The notes under the pieces are model-generated. The model made no database searches, was not told the DNA's origin, and was given only the letters and a program-made list of their open reading frames with translations. Shown piece by piece: positions 25,466 to 33,618 of a stretch of 64,000 nucleotides of DNA. Made by a program: the position numbers and the translations under genes. How positions within the stretch are numbered: position 1 is the stretch's first letter; every line of letters begins with the position of its first letter. Source of the stretch: Bacillus sp. 1NLA3E (GTDB taxonomy: Bacteria; Bacillota; Bacilli; Bacillales; Cytobacillaceae); NCBI RefSeq assembly GCF_000242895.2, contig NC_021171.1, positions 2,018,001 to 2,082,000 on the forward strand, written 5' to 3'.

Positions 25466-25654
25466 ATGCCGATTATTCAAATAAACATTATGGAAGGCAG
25501 ACCGCCTGAAAAAATAAAAGCATTAATTGAAAATATTACAGATACAGTTGTTGAAACATTAGATGCTCCTAAACAAAGCGTCAGGGTTTTGGTCACTGAA
25601 ATGCCAAAAACTCATTGGGGAATTGCCGGAGTACCAGTTTCCGAAAGAAAATAA
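25466..25654 (+). CDS. 4-oxalocrotonate tautomerase
   Basis: The 62-residue tautomerase (DmpI/XylH type) converts 2-hydroxymuconate to 2-oxohex-3-enedioate. The catalytic proline follows the initiator Met (MPIIQINIMEGR), so it becomes the N-terminus after processing. The arginines at about positions 11 and 39 of the mature chain (GRPPEK; SVRVLV) are conserved. It ends the lower pathway operon; the IS element starts 264 bases later. The usual hexamer of small subunits is expected. Confidence 0.92.
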   Translation: MPIIQINIMEGRPPEKIKALIENITDTVVETLDAPKQSVRVLVTEMPKTHWGIAGVPVSERK

Positions 25655-25999
25655 AAATAAGTAGAAATTAACTTGTTTGAAGATATTCATTTAGTAGATG
25701 TTTTTCTTATTCATCGGTGATTTACAATAAGGCGGAAAGTTTTGTAGCGATTTTATTCTTGAATTTCTCAAACAATTCCAAAGACCTGCTTTTAGCTTTT
25801 ATGAAGTTCCAATAAACGGGGCGCTTGTTCGGGCAGTTGTTATATAGATAAAAAAATGTTAGTAGTTTTTGTGAAAATTTAACAATAGGGAACTTCATCT
25901 AGATTTGGCGGACATGAGTGGATGTAGACTAGAAGACGGACACGTAGAATTGGTCATTTGTTATAATGACAATTATATATAAAAGAGGACGTGTCTTTA

Positions 26000-26287
26000 G
26001 TGGGGAAACATTTTGATAACGAATATAAAATGCAAATAGCTCAACTAGTAGTGGATGAGGGCAAAAAGGCTACTCAGCTGGCAAGGGATCTAGATATTCC
26101 TATTGGAACAATTAGAAACTGGATACAAGTTTATAAGAGTAAAAAGAATGAAGGTTTTGTAGGTAGTGGAAACTTATCGCCTGATGTGAAGGCAGTTAAA
26201 GATCTTGAAAAGCAAATTAAGGATCTTCAGGAGGAAAACGCAATCTTAAAAAAGGCTATGCACATTTTCACGAAAAGCCCGATGTAA
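26000..26287 (+). CDS. IS3-family transposase, OrfA
   Basis: Helix-turn-helix subunit of about 95 residues. It contains GKKATQLARDLDIPIGTIRNWIQ, typical of IS3 OrfA, and a C-terminal leucine-rich coil (KDLEKQIKDLQEENAILKKA). GTG 26000 or GTG 25991 could start it; both lie close after AGAGGAC. A slippery A6G (26248-26254) near the end would allow -1 frameshifting into OrfB, the usual route to the full transposase. Confidence 0.88.
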   Translation: MGKHFDNEYKMQIAQLVVDEGKKATQLARDLDIPIGTIRNWIQVYKSKKNEGFVGSGNLSPDVKAVKDLEKQIKDLQEENAILKKAMHIFTKSPM

Positions 26288-26328
26288 TTTATGAGTTTAT
26301 TAAGAATCACCAGCACGAGTTTCGTGTA

Positions 26329-27159
26329 GTGAAGATGTGCAGTGTTTTTGGTGTTTCTAAAAGTGGGTATTATGATTGGCTCAAACGAGACGAAAGCGAG
26401 CAGAGGATGGCCCGTAAAAGACTTACTGAGGAAATCAAAAATATATACTATAAATCTAAGAAGCGATACGGAAGCATTAAAATTACACGAGAACTACGTA
26501 AGACAGGATTTTCTGTATCAGAACGCCACGTTCAGAGGATCATGACAGAGGAAGGAATGAAATCCATAACAGCTCAGAAGTTCAAAGCTACGACCAATTC
26601 AGACCATGATAAGCATATTTATCCAAACCTTCTTGAACAAAACTTTAAGACATCTGGACCAGGAGTGGCGTGGGTATCTGATATCACCTACATTTGGACA
26701 CGCCAAGGATGGTTATATTTGGCCAGCGTTATGGATCTTTATTCACGAAAAATCATCGGGTTTTCTATGAGCAGTCGTATGACCAAGGAACTGGTAATAC
26801 AAGCGCTGGAACGAGCTGTGAGGCACCAGCCTCCTAAAAAAGGTCTGATCCACCATTCGGATCGGGGTAGCCAGTATGCATCTAAAGAGTATACAAAGAT
26901 ATTAAAAGACGCTGAAATACCAATAAGCATGAGTGGAAAAGGCAACTGTTATGACAATGCTTGCATTGAGTCATTCCACAGCGTAATTAAAAAAGAGCTC
27001 ATATTTCACAAGGACTACAAAACGCGTAAGGAAGCAAAGAGCAGTATATTCGATTACATCCTGAGTTTTTATAATTCATGGCGAATCCACTCCACTTTGG
27101 ATTATTCCACGCCAAATGAATTTGAAAAAGCCTATTATTTAAAAAACGAAGCTGCTTGA
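26329..27159 (+). CDS. IS3-family transposase, OrfB (integrase core)
   Basis: DDE integrase subunit of 276 residues as an independent frame. The frame is open further upstream to the A6G slip site, reading HFHEKPDVIYEF, so the fusion protein would join there. Catalytic residues are seen in WVSDITYIW (first D), HHSDRGSQYAS (second D) and GNCYDNACIESFHSVIK (E). No frameshift or stop interrupts it, so the element may be active. Confidence 0.92.
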   Translation: MKMCSVFGVSKSGYYDWLKRDESEQRMARKRLTEEIKNIYYKSKKRYGSIKITRELRKTGFSVSERHVQRIMTEEGMKSITAQKFKATTNSDHDKHIYPNLLEQNFKTSGPGVAWVSDITYIWTRQGWLYLASVMDLYSRKIIGFSMSSRMTKELVIQALERAVRHQPPKKGLIHHSDRGSQYASKEYTKILKDAEIPISMSGKGNCYDNACIESFHSVIKKELIFHKDYKTRKEAKSSIFDYILSFYNSWRIHSTLDYSTPNEFEKAYYLKNEAA

Positions 27160-27332
27160 TTCTAATAATTCCCCTCTCTGCTTTGTGACAAATCTGAAAG
27201 ATTGTCACAAGGTGGAGAGGCCACCAAGCGGTAGCGCGGTAGAGGTTCCAAAAAGAAAAAAGCTAATATTTATGTCCGTTTTCTTGACGGAGGTCCATGA
27301 GTGATCTTATTTTTGATTTAATTACCTTTTTT

Positions 27333-27510
27333 CTACTTTAAACGGACATGGAGTATCTTATTCAACTCAAAACAAATGAATAATGCTCATTTATCAACAA
27401 ATAAGGGATTCAATGTCCACTGAGTCTATCAAAATACGACTTTTTATAAAAATAGCGGAACGTATGTCCGTATATTACTCAAATTAAGAAAAGGGGAACG
27501 ATTGTCGTAC
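27333..27510. repeat. Dispersed Bacillaceae-type repeat next to the IS
   Basis: CGGACATGGAGTATCTTATT (near 27343) resembles CGGACATGAGTGATCTTATT, the uninterrupted target at the IS site, and an inverted relative AATAAGGGATTCAATGTCC lies near 27400. AATAGCGGAACGTATGTCCG near 27451 looks like a motif common between Bacillus genes. Non-coding. Confidence 0.35.
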
Positions 27511-27543
27511 GCATCCCTTTTCTACTAAATTCTTATTCAATCA

Positions 27544-27996
27544 TTACTTAACACTAGAACTAATAAGTATTTCATTTAACTTTAAGTTTACTGGATTAGC
27601 GATTGTATCGCCAACAGGGCATTTACTTTCTACAAAGGCGATAAATTCTTCAACCTTTTCTCGTGGCGCATCGGTTTCAATATGAATGTTATAGCGAATA
27701 TCACTAAAACCTGGGCGGACATCAGATTTATTCAAAAAGCCGTCCGTATCGAGATCACCTTCAAGTTCAATCCTGAAATCATCCAGTTGAATATTAAACT
27801 TTCTAGAATACACTCGTGCCACAATAGCTTGGCAAGCTCCTAAGGCACAAAGAGCCAGTTCAACAGGATTCATTCCTGTATCTGTTCCTCCGAGTGTTTT
27901 TGGTTCATCAATGGTAACCTCGAAATTTCTGGACTTAACCTTAACTTGGACTCCTGCTTGTAAATGAGCATTTGCTTTAAATGTCTCTTTTGGCAT
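27544..27996 (-). CDS. OsmC/Ohr-family peroxiredoxin-like protein
   Basis: The 150-residue protein has the OsmC fold. Two reactive cysteines are seen, in ALCALGACQAIVAR and in VESKCPVGDTI, spaced as in the YhfA/OsmC group. TDTGMNPVELAL before the first cysteine is also typical. Members reduce organic hydroperoxides with thiols. It is a monocistronic gene with AAGGTTGG upstream. Its position next to aromatic degradation may be coincidental, since the IS separates them. Confidence 0.9.
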   Translation of the reverse strand: MPKETFKANAHLQAGVQVKVKSRNFEVTIDEPKTLGGTDTGMNPVELALCALGACQAIVARVYSRKFNIQLDDFRIELEGDLDTDGFLNKSDVRPGFSDIRYNIHIETDAPREKVEEFIAFVESKCPVGDTIANPVNLKLNEILISSSVK

Positions 27997-28301
27997 GTTT
28001 TAAAACCAACCTTTCTGATATGAATAATTTGATTATGTTTTTTTATTATAACCTGTTAGTGTGAAAAATCAAGTAAAAATTCCTAATTTTCAAACAAATG
28101 AGAGAGGGCTAGAATTCAATGGTACAATCCTTGTTCTAATTTTATAAGAGTAAGTATGATAGCTTAAGAAGGATATCAGTACCTAAACGGCGAATATTGG
28201 CATGTGTTTGATGGTAATAACTGAAATTTAATAAACCATGCTTATCCCACGTTTAAATGGACAGGTAGATTTTCAATAAAGAGTGTGAGGAATTGACGAA
28301 G

Positions 28302-29126
28302 ATGATACATATTTTATTTGGTGCAGCTTCTTCCGAAGGTTTTAAAGTTGCTTTAAAGGAAATGGGGCTCGATAAGAAGGAAAAAGTCATCTCGTTTTGG
28401 GATATCTTCTCGTTTGGACCCATATGGCAGCTACATAAAGAGAACGGACTAGAAATGAGATTTGAATGGATGAAGAATTGCATAAGCGACGGATCTGAAT
28501 TCTTTGATTATCAACAAAGGTATAAAAAGACACTAAATAGTATAAATGCTATTCCCGAAGGAACCCATATCACGATTTGGACATCTGATAACGCACATGA
28601 ACAGACAGGCTTGCGATATGTTATGTTTCTTTTGAAGGAAAAAAATATTGATATTACCCTAATGAACACAACAAAGGTGTTTGAAGAACTGTTTCCAGTG
28701 AAAAACGTCAAGTATATACTATTAAATACAGGTGAAATTTCGCCAGAAAAGCTCCAAATCATATTTGAAAAGGGACAAGGACTGTTCCTTTCAGACCATG
28801 ATCAAGAACAATTACAGAATGACTGGCAATCCCTTTCAGAAAATCAAGAGGTTTTAAGACTTTGGAGAAACGGAAGGATCCAGAGCGTTTCTGAAGATTA
28901 CTATGATGAATTAATGAAAAAAAGGGCAAAAAAGCTTCAAGCTAAACAAGATCCAAAAGCTTTTATGAAATCAGCAAGATTAATAGGGGATATGCTGGGG
29001 CATGTTGACCAATATATAGGGGATGCTTTTCTCGAATATCGACTTAAAAAGCTGATAGAAAACGGAATATTTGAGTCAGAAGGAAGTCTCTATTCAATGC
29101 GATATTATAGTGTAAAATTGCTTTAA
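28302..29126 (+). CDS. DUF1835 domain protein
   Basis: About 274 residues; ATG 28302 preferred over the in-frame TTG nine bases upstream. The N-terminus MIHILFGAASSEGFKVAL and VISFWDIFSFGPIWQL match DUF1835. The ITIWTSDNAHEQTGLRYVMFLL strand-helix is also typical. The C-terminal part (ARLIGDMLGHVDQYIGDAFLEYRLKKLIENGIFE) resembles the DUF3658 extension. Bacillaceae carry several such proteins; no biochemical function is established. A second, more divergent relative is at 40698. Confidence 0.82.
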   Translation: MIHILFGAASSEGFKVALKEMGLDKKEKVISFWDIFSFGPIWQLHKENGLEMRFEWMKNCISDGSEFFDYQQRYKKTLNSINAIPEGTHITIWTSDNAHEQTGLRYVMFLLKEKNIDITLMNTTKVFEELFPVKNVKYILLNTGEISPEKLQIIFEKGQGLFLSDHDQEQLQNDWQSLSENQEVLRLWRNGRIQSVSEDYYDELMKKRAKKLQAKQDPKAFMKSARLIGDMLGHVDQYIGDAFLEYRLKKLIENGIFESEGSLYSMRYYSVKLL

Positions 29127-29142
29127 GCTATTGGATAATAAT

Positions 29143-29177
29143 CTCCAGTCGTGATTTTTGTACTTAGGCGACTGGAG
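29143..29177. repeat. Perfect 9-base inverted repeat after the DUF1835 gene
   Basis: CTCCAGTCG (29143-29151) pairs with CGACTGGAG (29169-29177), 16 bases after the stop codon. No T-run follows. Confidence 0.35.
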
Positions 29178-29382
29178 TGCAACACTACTAAGCTAGTAAA
29201 TGGTGTATGTAAAAAGGCCGTTAGATTAAATGAGGCTATGTGAGATATCAAAAGAGAGCAACAGGTAGCAACGAGAGTGGAAAAAGCTTTGTAGTCAGAC
29301 AAGTATGAACACAACAGAAGAGGTCACACTACACCATCGGTTACTTGTAGGTAAGAATACGTTTGGTTGGGAGTAAACGAAA

Positions 29383-29419
29383 AAACAGGATGAACCGTGG
29401 TGGGTCTCCTGTTTTTTTT
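29383..29419 (+). terminator. Rho-independent terminator
   Basis: AAACAGGA (29383-29390) pairs with TCCTGTTT (29407-29414), followed by T-rich sequence. No gene is recognised in the 250 bases before it; it may end a non-coding transcript or read-through from 28302. Confidence 0.7.
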
Positions 29420-29532
29420 ATTTCAATCAATACATCTTTGTGATCAATCAAACAAGGCGTGCTTAAGAAAGATAATAGGATTTGCTATTTTTTCTAAATG
29501 TAACAGGGAATATGTAGTGAAGATATCTTAGG

Positions 29533-29868
29533 TTAAATAATTCTGTGATAATTGTAAAGTTGCCTCAAAATCAATTCTCCTGACTTTTGGCGGTTTCCTT
29601 CTTGCAGAAATAATTCGTTAAGAACAGGCTTAAGAAGTGGATAATCTTTGGAGATTTCATTAGCTGTAGATTCAAAAGTATGAGGATATTTTTCATTGCT
29701 TACAAGGGCTTGTAATTCTTGAAAAAGTTTCTCTGTCTGGGTTGAAAACTCATCTTGGTTCATTTGTTTCCACAAATCCGGAGTTTTGTACTGAAATGAA
29801 TTGGTAAAGTATGTCGTACAAATATCTAAGATTTTTCTTCTTAAATTATCTGGGGTTATATACTCCAT
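29533..29868 (-). CDS. Hypothetical protein, 111 residues
   Basis: Not recognised. ATG 29868 (MEYITPDNLRRKILD) is preferred because AAAGGAGGTGAATTTA stands before it; an in-frame GTG nine bases upstream lies inside that site. The protein looks helical and soluble, with a run of charged residues (NEISKDYPLLKPVLNELFLQ). No signal peptide or membrane segment. It is a lone gene on the minus strand with an AT-rich upstream region. Confidence 0.65.
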   Translation of the reverse strand: MEYITPDNLRRKILDICTTYFTNSFQYKTPDLWKQMNQDEFSTQTEKLFQELQALVSNEKYPHTFESTANEISKDYPLLKPVLNELFLQEGNRQKSGELILRQLYNYHRII

Positions 29869-30321
29869 TAAATTCACCTCCTTTTTTACATATTACCAAA
29901 GAAAGCTCAAAAATATTTACCTTGATTCTTGTGAATTGTTACAATATTTAATATTTTGCCATATCTTCCAAGAGCCTTGTGAACACTATCTACCTATCTA
30001 TTTTCTAGAACAGTAACAAAAAGAGTGAATGGCTTGCGATTTTTCGCACCGATTGCACGCTTTCTGAACAGGTAATCGCATGAATCTATGGCATGGCTAG
30101 GATATTGAGGTCTACTTAAGACGACCAAGTCCCTATTACGCCTGCAAAAAGAGTTCCAAAGGACGTCTTGAGTATTAATAATACGAGAAAACTATTGTTA
30201 TATTATGGTTATTATGTAAAAATTAATAATGATTTCTAGTATTTTACTTATAAATATGTTATTAAAGTTATTTATTCCGGTGGTTTTTAAAAAAAGAATA
30301 ATAGATAAAGGGGAGGAAATT

Positions 30322-31527
30322 TTGAGTAAAAAGATATTTATTATTGCACTACTATTTACAGTTTTGTTTGGAACGATAACTTATGCCCATTCTGGAAGAA
30401 CCGATTCAAGTGGTGGTCATAATTGTAGTGAACAATCTCAATCTAAGGGTTTGTGTACAGGCTACCACAATCATAATGGAGGAGGTTCCACTAGTAGTAG
30501 TACTCCGATCATTAGTACCGATAAAGATTGTACAGATTTTGGAACTTACGATGAAATGGTTCAATATTGGAATTCAAAGGGATATTCTGCAACTAATGAT
30601 CCCGAAAACCTAGATGGATGGGGAAACGGACAAGTAGATGATGGGATACCATGTGAAGCGCCCAGTGGATATGACAAAACAAAGATAAATAACAGCTCTG
30701 AACAAATTCAATACAACCAAGAACAACAAGATATTACAAATGGTGATAAACAAGGATATGCGCAGGGTGTAAATGATGGATATCAAGAAGCTACAAATAA
30801 CAGCGCTGCTATCAATGGTTCTAACTCATTCAAGCAAGGGTATGCTAGTGGCTACAATAAAGGGTACGAGGAAGGCAATACTAGAATTGAAGCTGAAAAA
30901 TTAAAGGCTACTGATGAGGGTTACGCTTTAGGCCAAAAGCAAGAAGATATTGTTGTGCGTGAGAACTATGCTTCTCACCCAAGTTTAAAAAAATCTTTTG
31001 AAGATGGTTTTAATAGGGCTGTAACTGAACGAATTGAGGCAAAGAAAAAAGAATATATAAATTTAGGCTATAACGATGGAAAGAAAGATATCCACTCTCC
31101 CCCCATGGATGGCGAAAAAGGTATTGCTGCATCTTATCAAAAGGGATATAACAAAGGAAAGAACGAGTTAAAAGATGAGTATCTTAAACTAGGCTATCAT
31201 TCTGCCTTTACAATGATCAAATATAAAGACCCCAACTTAAACAACGAAAAGTTCGAGAAATGGTATAGGGAAGGCTTTGACTCGAATAAAGAAGTAGTAA
31301 AAATTAAAGAGGCTGGCCGTTCTTTAGGTAAACAAGGCGAAAAATTATTTATTCCATCAAAATATAAAAAAGGTGAAGCCATTTTCACCGCTTATTATAA
31401 ATTAGGTCTTAAAGATTACGAAGAACAGCAAAGCACCAACCAAAAGGCTGCCACTGGTGGCGCTGGAGCTGTTGCGATTGTTTGGTTAGGTAGAAGATTA
31501 TATATAGCAAAAAAAATGATCAGTTAA
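30322..31527 (+). CDS. Secreted YHYH/excalibur-type protein with GY-repeat region and C-terminal membrane anchor
   Basis: About 401 residues from TTG 30322, preceded by GGGGAGGAA. An upstream in-frame ATG would add 31 residues but has no ribosome-binding site. A signal peptide (KKIFIIALLFTVLFGTITYA) is followed by a YHYH-like motif (HSGRTDSSGGHN, GYHNHNGG) and an excalibur-like block (DCTDFGTYDEMV ... WGNGQVDDGIPCE). Then come many Y-x2-G units (GYAQGVNDGYQEA, GYASGYNKGYEEG, GYNKGKNE). The C-terminus (GGAGAVAIVWLG) is a membrane segment with a basic tail. A surface protein, perhaps calcium binding; function unknown. Confidence 0.8.
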   Translation: MSKKIFIIALLFTVLFGTITYAHSGRTDSSGGHNCSEQSQSKGLCTGYHNHNGGGSTSSSTPIISTDKDCTDFGTYDEMVQYWNSKGYSATNDPENLDGWGNGQVDDGIPCEAPSGYDKTKINNSSEQIQYNQEQQDITNGDKQGYAQGVNDGYQEATNNSAAINGSNSFKQGYASGYNKGYEEGNTRIEAEKLKATDEGYALGQKQEDIVVRENYASHPSLKKSFEDGFNRAVTERIEAKKKEYINLGYNDGKKDIHSPPMDGEKGIAASYQKGYNKGKNELKDEYLKLGYHSAFTMIKYKDPNLNNEKFEKWYREGFDSNKEVVKIKEAGRSLGKQGEKLFIPSKYKKGEAIFTAYYKLGLKDYEEQQSTNQKAATGGAGAVAIVWLGRRLYIAKKMIS

Positions 31528-31539
31528 GGGAGTAGTTTA

Positions 31540-31710
31540 ATGGGCTTTTATCGAACAGTTTGTCATAAGGTCGAGGACTTTTTTGTAAAGATGTTATCAA
31601 AAAAGCAAGATGTAGAGGGTCTAAAAATAAAAGTTAACCACTATCGAAGTGAAAAGGAAAAACTTCTTCAACAAAGAAAAATGGAAAAAGGAAAGAGACT
31701 AGCTGATTAG
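31540..31710 (+). CDS. Small basic coiled-coil protein, 56 residues
   Basis: ATG 31540 follows AAGGGAGTAG and lies 13 bases after the YHYH gene stop, so it is probably co-transcribed. The sequence starts MGFYRTVCHKVEDFF and ends in a charged helix (SEKEKLLQQRKMEKG). It is not recognised. A terminator follows after 60 bases, supporting a two-gene unit. Confidence 0.55.
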   Translation: MGFYRTVCHKVEDFFVKMLSKKQDVEGLKIKVNHYRSEKEKLLQQRKMEKGKRLAD

Positions 31711-31770
31711 AATAGGATAAGAAAAAATATATTCTATCAAGAACAAAAAATGGTATCGAACTACTCGTTA

Positions 31771-31806
31771 AATGACACGTTTATTAATCCGTGTCATTTT
31801 TTTTTT
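31771..31806 (+). terminator. Rho-independent terminator
   Basis: AATGACACG (31771-31779) pairs with CGTGTCATT (31790-31798), followed by a run of T. It ends the YHYH/small protein unit. Confidence 0.85.
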
Positions 31807-32245
31807 ACCATTTATTAATATCATTCTTGCTGGAGTCTTACTATCTGGTGAATAAAAACATTTTTTTTCATTAATATTGGGTTCAAAAATCTATTTGAAT
31901 CGGAATCAAGTACTGGCAACTTTTCATTGAGTGATTAAGAAAATCTCAAACACATTCACCGCCTAAGCTGCTTCTATTCTTCTTTTGATTATCGAGATTG
32001 TTTCGCGATGAATCTAATATATTTTCAAATTCAGCAACAATTAGATCTTGAATTAATTTTTTTACATTAACTGAGTTTTCGGGTGAAGCATAAAATCTTA
32101 TAATCTTCAAAACAATTTCCCCTTGTAGTAGGATTCTTTATTTTTAAAAATGGAAATAACAATAACTCAATACTGATCTTTTATAGATAGTTGTTAAATT
32201 ATTGGTAAAATTGCTTCCAAATTTGTAAAATCAAAAATTTCAAAC

Positions 32246-32720
32246 GGATTATATTCTCAAGATTTTAAAAAATCCACGTTTGGCAAGAAAAATTAAAAAA
32301 TTTTTTATTAGATTTTTTCTTTCTAATAAATAGAATCAAATTGCTGAAGGTATCTAGGTGAAAGTTTTCGGTAACAAAATGGTTCCATTGAGTATAGTGT
32401 AGGGATTATATTCTCAAAAATATTGAAAAACCATGTTTGGTAAGAAAAAATTTTAAAAATTTTTATTAGATTTTAACTTTCTAATAAATAGAATCAAATT
32501 GCTGAAGGTATCTAGATGAAAGTTTTTGGTAATAAAATGGTTCCATTGAGCGTTTGAAAAGAAAAATTTAAAAATATTTTTGTTAGATTCCTTCTCTTTA
32601 ATAAAGGGAACCAAAATGTCGAAGGTATCAATTCGAAAGTTTGCAGCAACAAAATGTTGGTTTCATTGAGTATTGCGAAGAGATTATATTCTCAAAATTT
32701 TAGAGAAAACACATTTGGTA
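32246..32720. repeat. Tandem non-coding repeats of about 157 bases
   Basis: A unit beginning GGATTATATTCTCAA at 32246 recurs at 32403 with strong similarity throughout (TCTAATAAATAGAATCAAAT, GCTGAAGGTATCTAG, AATGGTTCCATTGAG). A third, shorter copy (about 32553-32680) keeps AAGGTATC and TTTCATTGAG. A fourth start occurs at 32682. No open frame follows the repeats. It fills most of the 1.1-kb gap after the terminator at 31806. Confidence 0.7.
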
Positions 32721-32849
32721 AGTTGAATTATACATATTTCTTAGACATTGAATTCCTTCGTAAGATAAATAGAAAAAATTATGAATAAATTTTAACTATT
32801 AAGAAAAAAATGGTTACAAGTGGTAAAATGGGAAAAAGGAGGGGGTTAG

Positions 32850-32969
32850 ATGGGCCTAATTTCAGGTATTCGCTTTATTAGATATTCAGTAAAAAAGAGC
32901 AAATTTATAGGGAGATTAGGAGATACCTCATCTATATCAACTATTGAAGATCCTTATAGAACAAAGTAA
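32850..32969 (+). CDS. Short ORF, 39 residues
   Basis: ATG 32850 sits after AAAAAGGAGGGGG, a strong ribosome-binding site. The product starts MGLISGIRFIRYSVKKSKF. An overlapping frame of about 55 codons (TTG near 32940 to 33114) continues to just before the next gene, so the pair might be one frameshifted gene. Not recognised. Confidence 0.4.
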   Translation: MGLISGIRFIRYSVKKSKFIGRLGDTSSISTIEDPYRTK

Positions 32970-33144
32970 TAAATCAAAGAATACTAATAATGCTAAGTAT
33001 GAGTTTTGCTTAAACGATCAATTTTTATCCTCAATAATTAAAAAGCACACTGCAACAAAAGATGACATAGAAGAAATTTATAATGAAGTTAAAAGCAATA
33101 AATACATACTATAATTTGCCATTTTGAAAAGGAGGGAGATTTAA

Positions 33145-33603
33145 TTGAAAGAAGGAAGATTATTCTTTATTAACACGCCTGACCCAGATCGCCCTATTGA
33201 ATTAAAATATCGAGTTGAATTTAACGATATTCAAAAATGGTTTGGGAAAGAAGAGGATGCTTTAATTTTTTTGTTTGATAATGGTGTGAGGAAATACCAA
33301 TCCTTTACCAAAGAGTTAGGGGAATATAAAAGTTTGAAAAACATACAAACCTTTGAATTATGGAAACTAGAAAATAGAGTTGGAAAAGTTATATATGACT
33401 ATCAAATGTATATAGATAAAAACGATGAAGTAAAAAAGAGAAAAGCTTATATTTGGAGATTTGTTGGTTATGGTAGGAGTTGCTTTGCAGAAACAAAAGA
33501 AGAATTAAAAGAAAAAGTATTATCATTTATTCTTTACTATAAAGATGATCCAGAGGAATGCGGTCATAATATTTACCCATACTACACCAGATATTACCGA
33601 TAA
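33145..33603 (+). CDS. Hypothetical protein, 152 residues
   Basis: It starts at TTG after AAAGGAGGGAG. Not recognised. The sequence is soluble, rich in tyrosine and tryptophan (KYRVEFNDIQKWFGKEEDALIFLFDNGVRKYQSF), and ends DPEECGHNIYPYYTRYYR. No transmembrane segment. It ends seven bases before the exonuclease ribosome-binding region, so the two are likely one operon; a nucleic-acid-related role is possible but not shown by the sequence. Confidence 0.65.
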   Translation: MKEGRLFFINTPDPDRPIELKYRVEFNDIQKWFGKEEDALIFLFDNGVRKYQSFTKELGEYKSLKNIQTFELWKLENRVGKVIYDYQMYIDKNDEVKKRKAYIWRFVGYGRSCFAETKEELKEKVLSFILYYKDDPEECGHNIYPYYTRYYR

Positions 33604-33618
33604 AGGAGTATGGTCATT

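Larger units (their letters stand above)
25919..27297 (+). mobile_element. IS3-family insertion sequence (complete, with target duplication)
   Basis: The 1379-base element encodes orfA and orfB. Its imperfect ends start TGGATGTAGAC and, on the complementary strand, TGGACCTCCGT; both include a GACGGACAC or AACGGACAT block about 17 bases in. TGAG occurs on each side (25915-25918 and 27298-27301), a 4-base target duplication. The intact ends and duplication suggest a fairly recent insertion next to the catabolic genes. Confidence 0.88.

Noticed and set aside
29123-29314. Minus-strand open frame after the DUF1835 gene
   Set aside because: No ribosome-binding site and low-complexity composition across a hairpin region.
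32246-32720. CRISPR array
   Set aside because: The repeat unit is about 157 bases, without short identical repeats and unique spacers.
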